Source of the DNA: Ephydatia muelleri
Lineage: Eukaryota > Porifera > Demospongiae > Spongillida > Spongillidae
Length of the DNA: 64,000 nt
Reading direction: 5' to 3'
Assembly (NCBI GenBank): GCA_013339895.1
Contig: JABACO010000002.1
Coordinates: forward strand, 17,825,697 to 17,889,696
The notes beneath the pieces were generated by a model. It did not search any database, was not told where the DNA came from, and worked only from the letters and a program-made list of their open reading frames with translations. The first letter of the stretch is position 1. Each line of letters starts with the position of its first letter. Made by a program: the position numbers and the translations under genes. This document shows, one piece after another, positions 54,223-64,000 of this stretch.

Positions 54223-55700
54223 GAAAGAAGGGAGATGCTTGCCTTGGTGTGTGCTGCTTGCCACTTCCGGGCCAACCTCTATGAAAGAAGTTTACCTTGC
54301 GAACAGACAATCATTCCCTGCAATGGTTACACAAATTCAAGGCCCCGGATGGGCAGGTTGCCCGTTGGCTAGAGGTACTATCTGAGTTTGACTACACAGT
54401 GATGCATCGTGCAGGTAAGCAACACTCAAATGCTGATGCATTGTGATCCTTAAGGCTCAACTGACAGAGTTCTGACCCTGACATACATCAGATGATCACC
54501 TGCCTGGACAAATGCCCAAGAGGAGTGTCTTGGAAATTATCATCCCTATGATTGCAGAGAAGGTATCTTGCTTGAGAGATGGGTTTTTGCATTGTGTCTT
54601 TGTTAATGAGTTTATGTGTGGATTTGGTGTCCCAGATTCTGTCCATACAGACTGTAAGAGTGTATCTCCAATAATGGCCCTCATCCGGGTGCAATACATA
54701 ACAATACGCAACACAATAATTATCAGTCAACATAGTGTTATGCCACACAGACCAAGGGAAGAACTTTCAAGCTAAGATCTTGAAGGAAATATGCACATTG
54801 CTGGACATCAAGAAGACCCGCACCACTGCATACCACCCTCAGTCGGATGGCCTTGTGGAGAGGTTTAACAGAACCTTACTTAGCATGTTGAGCATGGTGG
54901 TGAGGAAGGATGAAAAGGGGTGGAACCTCCTCCTCCCAACTCTGCTACTAGCCCATAGGACTAGTCATCATGCCACAACCAGATCCACACCATTTTAATT
55001 GACGTTTGGTCATGACCCTCATCTTCCTGAAGATGTGTTGTTCTCCATTCCAGGTGCAGTTGAAGATCCCTCACAGTATGCTGAGGTACTGAAGAATAGG
55101 ATGCAGCAAGCTCATGCACGAATCCTACAATACATGGAGCTCCAAAAGCAACAACAGAAGGAGTATTATGATAAATGAGTGACAGGGAAGACATATGTGT
55201 TAATGAGTTTGTATTTCTCCACAATTCAGCAGTTGATGGAGGGTACTCCAAGAAGTTTCACAAGCCATGGCAAGGGCCATTCAAGGTTGTGGAAGTGCTA
55301 GGGCCATCTGTGTACAGAATAGCAGATTGTGCTAACCCCAAGAAGCAGAAAGTGGTACATTTTAACCGGCTAAAGCCTGGCCCTGAAGAGGCTGAAGCAC
55401 CACCACCTGAGATTACCCTTGGGCCAACCACACCAGGACAGCCAACAGATCCTTTGGATGCTCTCCCTAATGGAGTAGGAGAGCAAAATGTCATTAAGAT
55501 ACCCATCCTGACCCTACAGCTGGTGATCACAAAGAAGATATTCTACCTTCCATTGTACCAATGGAGCCTGAGGATAGACAACCTGTCATTGGGCCAGCTC
55601 CAAATGTTCCAGGGCCAAGACTCTCAACCAGAGTCAGAAGGCCTACCATGCACTACGGTGATCCAGCTGAAATTCCTGAGACCATACAAGAATAAGAATT
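54223..55700 (+). pseudogene. gypsy RNase H and integrase fragments
   Basis: Plus frames read LALVCAACHFRANLYERSLP, then an integrase core piece (HTDQGKNFQAKILKEICTLL, AYHPQSDGLVERFNRTLL) and an integrase tail (FHKPWQGPFKVVEVLGPSVY). Frames are broken in several places. The RT core is missing. Same family and insertion site as 12224-16737, so insertion predates the duplication. Confidence 0.75.
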
Positions 55701-55758
55701 GACAGATCTCTTCGGTTGAGAAAGCAGTGTGAGGACACTCTTGTAAAAGGAAGAGGAA

Positions 55759-55925
55759 TGTAATGACTTAACTGTAGTTGCTAACTAGCCAATTATACTG
55801 TATGATGGAACTATTTAAAGTGAGACGTTGCTATGTAATTGAGTCTGGCTGCACTGCTCTATATATTGCACAAGCGTTGCTCTTCCATTCATATCCTAGA
55901 AATCTGAATCAGCCTTACATTTGCA
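55759..55925 (+). repeat. 3' LTR remnant of decayed gypsy element
   Basis: TGTAATGACTTAACTGTAGT to about TTGCA. Longer than the gene A copy at 16610-16737. Confidence 0.65.
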
Positions 55926-56150
55926 GCAAATATACCAGTCCAATTCATGTGCATCTACAGATCTCGCATTGACCTAATTTCAGACTAAATCATTGTTTCA
56001 AGTTATTAAAACGATTCATAGCTATTATTATATTTCATATATTAAATTACAATCAGTGTATTTATGTTTAGAACCTTTACACAGTATTTTTTCCACATGA
56101 TGCATTAAGATAAAGGGATGCATTGTTTATGGGTAGTTTTAAACACATAC

Positions 56151-56189
56151 CGTCATTCGTCTTCTCCATCAATTCAAAGTACTTCATTC
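56151..56189 (-). CDS. Gene B exon 2: 39-nt microexon
   Basis: Same size, sequence and phase as 16962-17000, with TCACATTAG as acceptor. Confidence 0.65.
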
Positions 56190-56811
56190 CTAATGTGAGA
56201 CATGATAATAATTTCATTTCATTCTACAAAGGAACATTGGTACAGCTATGCCATCTGGTTACCAGCAGACTATTATAATTCCTGAAGTGAGGTATGATAA
56301 TAATTTTGTTCTAAAAAGGAACGTTGGTACAACTGTGCCATCAAATTAATCTGGTTACCAGCAGACTATTATAATTTTAATGTATTCCATACACAATAGA
56401 TAAATAAGTCCCAAATCATATAATAAAATATTCGTACAAAAGATATAAAAGGAGTGAAATCTCAAAACTGAGAATGGGGAAGCTTAGGAGCCAGCTAAGC
56501 ACATGAGGCCAATAGGAGTACACTCCATCTGGAAACTAGACACTTATTTAGAAATGATGTTTTATGATATAGGCAACAAAAATTGATATCCTACAAATAT
56601 ATTGTACCAAATATATGACATAAACTATTCATATTAAACTCTATCAAAACAATAACTCCAACTCTAGCAGCCTCTTGAATGATTGGAAACAAATTTAACT
56701 GATGTACATGTTAAAAACGAGATAAACAAAGAGATAATGTAATAGTTGATGTTTAATTAATTTCAAATTGTTTTCAAAAACCAAACATGAGTGACTCCAT
56801 ATAATACATAC
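56190..56811. other. Intron of gene B with a 90-bp local duplication
   Basis: GGTACAGCTATGCCATC-like sequence occurs twice (about 56235 and 56325). No gene seen. Confidence 0.5.
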
Positions 56812-58998
56812 CTTTCCAACTTCTCTTTAACTTTTGTACAATCATTTGCACATTTGATACTTCAGTGTGTACATCCTGACAATCACAGCCATAATTTAAT
56901 ATCAAAGCTCTTAAAAGATTAATGTGACTTTCAGAACAAGCATTATGAACGATAGTCCTACCAATAGCATCCTTGGTACTGATGTCACAGTGAAACTCAT
57001 TGATCAACAATTCCAAGCACTCCACACTACCACCTAAACCAACACATGTAATAGGTGTGTCACCATCATTGTCCCTAGCATTGAGATCACAGCTGTACTT
57101 TGTGACCAGATGTCTCACTAGGGAGGTGTGGCCTTTGGTGCATGCATTATGAAGGATAGTCGAACTATTGGCACCCTTTGTATTGATGTCACAGTGAAAC
57201 TCATTGATCAACAACTCCACACATTCCACACAACCACCTAAACCAGCACATGTAAAGGGTGTGTCACCATTCCTGTCCAAAGCATTGAGGTCACAGCTGT
57301 ACTTTGTGACTAGATGTCTCACCAGGGAGGTATGGCCTTTATTGCATGCCTTATGAAGGATAGTCGAACCATTGGCATCCTTGGTGTTAATGTCGCAGTG
57401 AAACCCATTGATTAACAGCTCCACACAATCCACACTACCACCTAAACCAGCACATGTAAAAGGTGTGTCACCATTCCTGTCTCTAGCATTGACGTCACAG
57501 CTGTACTTTGTGACTAGATGTCTCACCAGGGAGGTGTGGCCTTTACTGCATGCAGTATGAAGGATAGTCCTACCAATGGAATCCATGGTGTTGATGTCAC
57601 AGTGTAACTCATCGATCAACAACTCCACACATTCCACACTACCACCTAAAACAGCATAAGTAAAGGTTATGTTGCCATCATTGTCCCTAGCATTGAGATC
57701 ACAGCTGTACTCTGTGACCAGATGTCTCACCAGGGAGGTTTGGCCTAAAATACATGCCATATGAAGAATAGTCAAACCATTGGCACCCTTCGTATTGATG
57801 TCACCGTGAAACTCATTGATCAACAACTCCAAGCACTCCACACTTCCACCAAAACCAGCATGCGTAAAGGGTGTGTCACCACCTTTGTCCCTAGCATGGA
57901 GATCACAGCTGTACTTTGTGACCAAACATCTCACCAGGGAGGTGGAGCCTCTGCCACATGCCAAATGAAGGATAGTCCTGCCATCAGCATCCTTGGTGTT
58001 GATGTCACAGAGAAACTCATTGATCAACAGTTCCACACACTCCACACTACCACTTAAACAAGCATATACAAAGGGTGTGCTATCACTATTGTCCCTAGCA
58101 TTGAGATCACAACTGTACTTTGTGACCAGATGTCTCACCAGGGAGGTGTGGCCTTTGCTGCATGCATTATGAAGGATAGTCCTACCATTAGCACCCTTGG
58201 TGTTGATGTCACAGTGAAACTCATTGATCAACAGCTCCAAGCACTCCACACTTCCACTAAAACCAGCATGCGTAAAGGGTGTGTCACCACCTTTGTCCCT
58301 AGCATTGAGATCACAGCTGTACTTTGTGACCAAACATCTCACCAGGGAGGTGGAGCCTCTGCCACATGCCAAATGAAGGATAGTCCTGCCATCAGCATCC
58401 TTGCTGTTGATGTCACAGAGAAACTCATTGATTAACAGTTCCACACACTCCACACTACCACTGAAACAAGCATACATAAAAGGTGTGCTATCACTATTGT
58501 CCCTAGCATTGAGATCACAGCTGTACTTTGTGACCAGATGTCTCACCAGGGAGATGGAGCCTCTACCACATGCCATATGAAGGATAGTCTGACCAATAGC
58601 ACCCTTGGTGTTAATGTCACAGTGAAACTCATTGGTCATCAGCTCCAATGACCCCACACTATCACTTAAACAAGCATATGTAAACGATGAGACACCTATC
58701 CCATCCAGAGCATTGAGGTCACAGCTGTACTTTGTGACCAGATGTCTCACCAGGAAGGTGTCGCCTTTTAAACATGCATTATGAAGGATAGTCATGCCAT
58801 TGGCAGTCTTGGTGTTGATGTCACAGTGAAACTCATTGATCAACAGCTCCAAGCACTCCACACTACCACCATAACCAACACATGTAAAGGGTGTGTCACC
58901 ATTCGTGTCCCTAGCATTGAGGTCACAGCTGTACTTTGTGACCAGATGTCTCACCAGGGAGGTGTGGCCTTTGCTACATGCATTATGAAAGATAGTCC
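56812..58998 (-). pseudogene. Gene B exon 1, main ankyrin part (about 20 repeats)
   Basis: One open frame of ten 68-residue double units, more diverged from one another than the gene A units (for example SVGSLELMTNEFHCD, CVELLINEFLCDINSKDADG). Ends with TEVSNVQMIVQKLKRSWKG and a GTATGT donor. The 5' end is cut exactly at the gypsy LTR. Confidence 0.85.
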
Positions 58999-59110
58999 TG
59001 TTGTAGGTATAGGATGTGAGACGCCATGTATGCGCATGCGCATTGTACGTTGGAAATGGTAGCTTCAGTGATTGTATGACCTTACTTTGATTGTGTCTAA
59101 AGATATTACA
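58999..59110 (+). repeat. 5' LTR (112 bp)
   Basis: Identical to 63208-63319 over its full length. Contains the palindrome TGCGCATGCGCA. Very short for a gypsy LTR. Confidence 0.95.
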
Positions 59111-59136
59111 TTGGCGACGAGGGTGGGATTGGTAAA

Positions 59137-62100
59137 ATGCCCACGTTTGGCCGTATTTCAGAGTTTGTAGTTGAAGATGAGCGTACTTCGGCGTACCTCG
59201 AGCGGGTGGAGCTTTACTTCGGAGCCAACGATATCGCAAATGAAAAAAAGGTGGCTATCTTGTTGAGTGTGATTGGCGCGAAGACGTACGCAGTGCTAAG
59301 GAGTCTAGTGGCACCGGACCAACCAAAGGATAAGTCCTTTGCAGAACTGAAAGCTCTATTAAAAGCGCACTATGATCCGAAGCCATTAGTCATAGCAGAG
59401 AGGTTTCGGTTTTATAGAAGAGATCAGACAGCGGAAGAGTCCATATCTGAGTTCCTGGTAGAATTGAGAAGGCTGGCTGCACATTGTGAATTTGGACAGT
59501 TCTTGGATGAGGCCTTGCGGGATAGATTGGTATGTGGTCTAAGAAATGACGCCATTCAGAAGCGGTTGCTGTCAGAAGCAGATGTGACATTGGCCAAAGC
59601 AGTCCAAATAGCTTCTAGTATGGAGTCAGCGGAGAAACAGTCTCTACAGTTGAACGTGACAAAGCCAGGAGCTATATGCCAGGTGCGTGTATCATGTAAT
59701 CGTTGTAATTCCACAGACCATTCAGTTCGGGAGTGTCGAATTAAGGACTCAGTGGTGTGTTTTCGGTGTAAAAAAAAGGGACACATTGTAAGAGCCTGCC
59801 GGGAGAAGGGGCCGTCAGTCATGGCAGTGGGTAGAGACGAAAGAAAGGCAAAAACAGGTTCCCTGAGCACAAAATGGGTAGATACTGAAGAAGCAGAGGA
59901 GGTGGGAGTACAGACAGTGTATGTGGTAAATGGCGATGGCCCATTTGGAGAGCCCATTTCAGTTTCACTACAGGTAAATGGGGTGATTTTACCGATGGAG
60001 ATTGATACTGGGGCAGCGGTCTCTATAATTCCAGAAAGGGTTCGCCAAGAGCTATTTCCATATTTGAAGCCACAGAACACCAGGGTACGACTGCGTACTT
60101 ATACGGCAGAGCAGATAACAGTCTTGGGTACTATTTCGGTGCAAGTCAAGTATAAGAACCAAACTAGGACTCTGTCATTATTTGTAGTGAATACAGATGG
60201 ACCTACCTTATTAGGCCGAGATTGGATGAGACAGTTAAAGCTGGATTGGTCAATGGTGAATCATGTATTGATGGAAAAGAATGGGCGATTGGAAGCTCTT
60301 ATGAGGAAGTATGAAGAGTTGTTTAAGCCAGCAATGGGGGCTATTCAAGGGGTCAAGGCGAAGCTGACAGTCAAGGCTGATGCTCATCCCAAGTTCTGCA
60401 AAGCCAGATCGGTACCATTTTCAATTAAACAACGTGTTGGAGAGGAATTGGATCGGTTGGAGAAAGAAGGAATTGTGGAAAGAGTAATGCACAGTGATTG
60501 GGCTACTCCTATAGTGCCAGTTCCCAAGAAGGATGGAACGTTTCGAATTTGTGGGGACTATAAGGTGACAGTCAACCCGGCACTGGAAGTGGATCAGTAT
60601 CCACTTCCAAAACCAGAAGATATATTTGCTTCACTAGCTGGAGGGACCGCATTTTCTAAAATAGACTTGTCACAGGCCTATCAGCAGTTGCTGCTGGATA
60701 AGGAATCTCAACAGTATTTGACAGTCAACACACATCAAGGCTTATACCGATATAAGCGCCTTACCTTTGGAGTTGCTTCAGCACCCGCTATATTTCAAAG
60801 AGTAATGGATACTATGCTTCAAGGAATTCCAAATGTTGTGTGTTACTTGGATGACATCTTGGTGACTGGAGCCACCATTGAAGCTCACCTGGACAACTTG
60901 GAGGCAGTGTTGCATCGGCTTCAACAACATGGAGTGCGGATGAACAAGGAGAAAAGTGTGTTCCTGGCTAAGAAGGTCACGTATTTAGGACACGTAATTG
61001 ATGCAGAAGGATTGCACAAGTCACCCACCTTAACAGAAGCCATAGTGCAGGCACCCCCTCCACAGAATACCCAGGAACTAAGATCGTTTTTAGGAATGCT
61101 CAATTATTACGGAAAGTTCATTCCTAACTTGGCTACCTTACTGCATCCGTTAAATGGATTGCTGCGGTCGGGAGTGAAATGGCAGTGGTCAGCCCAGTGT
61201 CGTCAAGCATTTGAGAAGGCCAAAGAGGCATTACAAGCATCTAGTGTGTTGGTGCACTATGACACAGATCTTCCTCTAGTGTTGGCTGCGGATGCTTCTA
61301 GCTACGGAGTAGGAGCAGTGATCTCACATAGGTTACCCAGTGGAGAAGAAAAGCCAATAGCCTTTGCATCTCGTACACTAACCAGATCTGAATAGAACTA
61401 TGCTCAACTGGAGAAGGAGGCACTGGCCTTGGTGTTTGGAGTAAAAAAATTTCATCAGTTTCTGTATGGTCGCCAGTTCACTTTGTTGACTGACCATAAA
61501 CCACTGACTACTATATTGGGTTCACACATAGGGATTCCTCCCCTAGCGGCTGCTAGGATGCAACGTTGGGCCCTGCTACTGTCAGCGTACCAATATGACA
61601 TACGGTATAGACAGTCAGAGTGTCACGGAAATGCAGATGCTCTATCTAGGCTACCTATTGTTGGTGCTCCTATGGAAGAGGAAGGCACTAGTGATGTGGA
61701 GGTGTACAATGTGACTCAGTTAGAAACATTGCCTGTTACATATCAACAGTTGAAAACAGCTACTAATCATGACCCGGTTCTTGGTCAGGTGGTGCAGTGT
61801 ATTAGGAATGGTTGGCCGCCGGTTGCAGTTTCGGATGAGCTCAAGCCGTATGTGGCTAGAAAATTGGAGTTAACACTACAGGATGACTGTGTATTGTGGG
61901 GAACACAAGTGGTTATACCGAAGAGACTGCAAGCCCCTATTCTGGAGGAACTACACAAGGATCATGCTGGCATCTGTCGTATTAAGGCTCTGGCACGGAG
62001 TTATGTTTGGTGGCCAGGGTTGGATCGTGAGGTGGAGCAGCTGGTAGCATCATGTTTGCCATGTCAGAGCGTTAAAAATGCACCAAGTGTAGCTCCGTTA

Positions 62101-63168
62101 CACCCCTGGCTGTGGCCGGCTAAACCATGGCAACGTATTCATGTTGACTTTGCTGGTCCAGTTGAGAAGCGCATGTTGATGGTGGTTGTAGATGCTCATT
62201 CTAAGTGGCCGGAAGTAATTGAGATGACTTCGACCACTTCAGAATTGACTATTCAAGCTTTAAGAGGCTTGTTTGCTGTACATGGATTGCCTGATCAGTT
62301 GGTCTCGGATAATGGGCCACAGTTTGTGTCGAAGGAGTTCCAACGGTTTATGAAGGAGAATGGTGTTCAACACACACGGTGTGCGCCGTATCATCCCTCA
62401 TCAAATGGCCTTGCTGAACGATTTGTGCAGACTTTGAAGAATGCACTGAGGCGCACCAAAGATATCGGGAGAACTTTTCAACATCGCTTGGCTGGTTTCC
62501 TGTTAGCCTATCGCACTACACCGCATGCAACGACTAATGTGGCTCCATGTGAGCTATTGATGAACAGAAAAATTCGCACTCGATTGGATTTACTGCACCC
62601 TGATATAGAATCTCGAGTGACAAAGAATGTGTCGCGGCAAAAAGCCATGCATGATTTGCATGCAAAGGCAAGAGAATTTTTAGTGGGCCAGCGGGTGATG
62701 TTACGTAATTTGCGGGATGGTCCAAAGTGGGTCCCTGGTGTGGTGATTGGACGACAAGGACCACTGTCTTATGTTGTGCAAAATACTGGTGGTGAAGTGT
62801 GGAAACGTCATGTTGACCAGATTGGAGAAGTGGGGAATTCTGGAAGTGTGCTGAGTGGAGAGGAGTTAACGCCCACTGTGGAACAACCTACCGAAGAATC
62901 ATTGCCTGAAACAGAGAGCACCAGAGTGCACAGGATGATATCTGAAGAAACACCATCTGAAATGGACGGTATCAGCGAAAACCCGGTCCCTAATGTTGTC
63001 AGTCTACCTCCAAGGGAGGCCCCTGCAATACTGCCACTACCCAATGAGGAGGGAGCTAATACATCACCATCACCTTCCTTGGAGCAAGAAATGTCAACAC
63101 CTGACCAGGAAATACCACCCACTCGTCGATACCCACAAAGGATAAGAAAACCCCCTCAGAGATATTGA
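59137..63168 (+). CDS. gag-pol polyprotein with in-frame TAG at codon 753
   Basis: From ATG 59137: a gag region, two CCHC zinc knuckles (CNRCNSTDHSVREC and CFRCKKKGHIVRAC, about residues 187-223), aspartic protease (DTGA, residue 290), RT (YLDDIL, residue 570), RNase H (AADASSYG), a TAG at 61393-61395 (codon 753) within RNase H, then in the same frame the rest of RNase H, the integrase zinc finger (an HHCC pattern: HKDH, then CLPC), the integrase core (D, D and NGLAERF for the Glu), and a Pro/Glu/Ser-rich tail. Total 1,343 sense codons without frameshifts. It replicates the element through RNA. The single stop is the only visible defect and would cut off integrase unless read through. Confidence 0.95.
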
Positions 63169-63207
63169 AAATCTAGGATGTGATGTTGACAATTTAGTGG
63201 GGAGGAA

Positions 63208-63319
63208 TGTTGTAGGTATAGGATGTGAGACGCCATGTATGCGCATGCGCATTGTACGTTGGAAATGGTAGCTTCAGTGATTGTATGACCTTACTTTGAT
63301 TGTGTCTAAAGATATTACA
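63208..63319 (+). repeat. 3' LTR (112 bp)
   Basis: Identical to the 5' LTR, preceded by a purine tract and followed by the target duplication AGTCC. Confidence 0.95.
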
Positions 63320-63607
63320 AGTCCGACCATTTGCACCCTTGGTGTTGATGTCGCAGTGAAACGCATTGATCAACAGCTCCACACACTTAGTACTACCTCC
63401 CAAACCAGCGCATGTAAAGGTTGTGTCACCATTCCTGTCCAAAGCATTGAGGTCACAGCTGCACGTGGTAACCAGGTGTCTCACCAGGGACGTGCGGCCA
63501 TTGCTGCACGCAGTAAGGAGTATTTGATTCGGTTGTTCGGTTTCTTGTAATACCTCGTTGGAGAATTTTTCCAACCGTATGCATTCTTTCTCCATATATT
63601 TGGTCAA
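63320..63607 (-). pseudogene. Gene B exon 1, N-terminal part beyond the gypsy insertion
   Basis: Reads MTKYMEKECIRLEKFSNEVL, then TACSNGRTSLVRHLVTTCSC and CVELLINAFHCDINTKGANG, continuing across the element into TIFHNACSKGHTS at 58998. Second Met at 63595 equals the gene A start. Confidence 0.85.
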
Positions 63608-63640
63608 AGTAGTCGGACGATGATCGATTATAATCTTTCA

Positions 63641-63892
63641 ATGAGCAGCGATTCCAGAGCCCCGACCATCGATATCACCGACGTATCGGACCACGCCCAA
63701 TTACCATTCGTCATGAAATTTGGTCAGAGTTTATTATCAATCGTAGGTACATTCTTGCGTATCGGCTGTAAAAAAAAGACTAATGAGTGTTTAAGTAAAA
63801 GATTAAGACCAAGAACTGCGCTGGTTGTGTCTAATGTTTTTTGCTACAGTATCCATGCACGACTTGCACAAGCAAAACCAACGCCATGCTGA
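63641..63892 (+). CDS. Divergent ORF upstream of gene B
   Basis: ATG 63641 is 33 bp from the gene B start and points the other way. It reads MSSDSRAPTIDITDVSDHAQ then LPFVMKFGQSLLSIVG. A donor-like GTACAT at 63747 may end exon 1. Otherwise the frame runs to TGA 63892. The family is unknown. The gene A equivalent (from 22196) is broken early. Confidence 0.35.
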   Translation: MSSDSRAPTIDITDVSDHAQLPFVMKFGQSLLSIVGTFLRIGCKKKTNECLSKRLRPRTALVVSNVFCYSIHARLAQAKPTPC

Positions 63893-64000
63893 TATATTAT
63901 CTCTGCCTGTTTGAATCGACATTCTTCCCTTGCAGGTGTTTATTGTGAGAGCTTCATGTCACTTAGCACACTAACATGAGCGGAATTGAGTCGAATTATT
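63893..64000. other. Window end, no feature seen
   Basis: Continues the upstream flank of gene B. Too short to interpret. Confidence 0.4.

Larger units (their letters stand above)
58999..63319 (+). mobile_element. Young Ty3/gypsy LTR retrotransposon
   Basis: Two identical 112-bp LTRs (58999-59110 and 63208-63319, TGTTG...TTACA) flanked by the 5-bp duplication AGTCC (58994-58998 and 63320-63324). TTGGCGACGAGGGTGGG after the left LTR has the position of a primer-binding site, and AGTGGGGAGGAA before the right LTR is a polypurine tract. A single gag-pol frame occupies 59137-63168, broken only by a TAG. Order protease, RT, RNase H, integrase defines Ty3/gypsy. No env gene. It lies on the opposite strand to gene B. 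Confidence 0.95.
45403..63607 (-). pseudogene. Gene B: broken paralogue of gene A
   Basis: Same nine-exon plan as gene A: ankyrin exon (63607-63320 plus 58998-56812), 56189-56151, 51368-51075, 50787-50497, 49829-49803, 49735-49451, 48727-48118, 47677-46150 and 45669-45403. Domains match one to one and all introns are phase 1. It is disrupted by a gypsy element inside the ankyrin exon, a 5-nt deletion in the Roc exon (near 48255), 2 extra nt (near 47473) and a 10-nt deletion (near 46365) in the COR exon, and one extra base in the last exon (near 45484). It cannot make a full protein as written. Death-like exons remain intact, so decay is recent. Confidence 0.8.

Noticed and set aside
1-64000. 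tRNA, rRNA or snRNA genes
   Set aside because: I saw no cloverleaf, A/B-box pair or rRNA-like stretch by eye. A tRNAscan or Infernal run would be decisive.

Overview
This window is animal nuclear DNA, most likely from a sponge (Amphimedon or a related demosponge; inferred from gene content, not provable here). The signs are intron-split genes with GT/AG borders, one intron of only 56 bp, ankyrin/death-domain/Roc-COR receptor-like genes, animal GBF1 and IPMK homologues, and dense satellites and transposable elements. I found no operons, rRNA or tRNA genes, or CRISPR arrays.

Layout. (1) 1-3700: a broken duplicate of three GBF1 exons, then antisense IPMK exons, then minisatellites. (2) 4094-22150, minus strand: gene A, nine exons encoding about 39 ankyrin repeats, three death-like domains, a Roc GTPase, a COR region and a C-terminal death domain. 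A decayed Ty3/gypsy element, itself invaded by another retroelement, sits in its large intron. (3) 22190-25450: retroelement debris, MITEs and two tandem arrays. (4) 25454-40437, plus strand: a GBF1-type ARF-GEF in 19 exons, from a plausible ATG through the Sec7 domain, then cut off. Its 8.3-kb intron 13 holds a 5.7-kb inverted-repeat element that carries a BEN-domain gene and a 153-bp tandem array. (5) 40440-45400: a second IPMK fragment, a MITE, a block inverted relative to the left copy, and more satellites. (6) 45403-63607, minus strand: gene B, a paralogue of gene A with the same exon plan. It is broken by frame-changing indels and by a very young Ty3/gypsy element (58999-63319) inside its ankyrin exon. 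(7) 63641-64000: the start of a divergent ORF.

Segments 1-2 and 5-6 are two copies of one ancestral block (GBF1 tail, IPMK antisense, receptor gene). Comparing them gives empty sites for several insertions and shows which lesions are specific to one copy. Every intron of the receptor genes interrupts its codon after the first base (phase 1), so each internal domain exon is a symmetric module.

GBF1 proteins activate ARF GTPases at the Golgi and IPMK is an inositol phosphate kinase. The ANK-DD-Roc-COR-DD proteins have the layout of signalling or death-pathway scaffolds; an immune role is inference. The most unusual items are the BEN-bearing element, the all-phase-1 modular receptor genes with an exactly repeated ankyrin array, and the fresh gypsy insertion with identical LTRs and a 5-bp target duplication.
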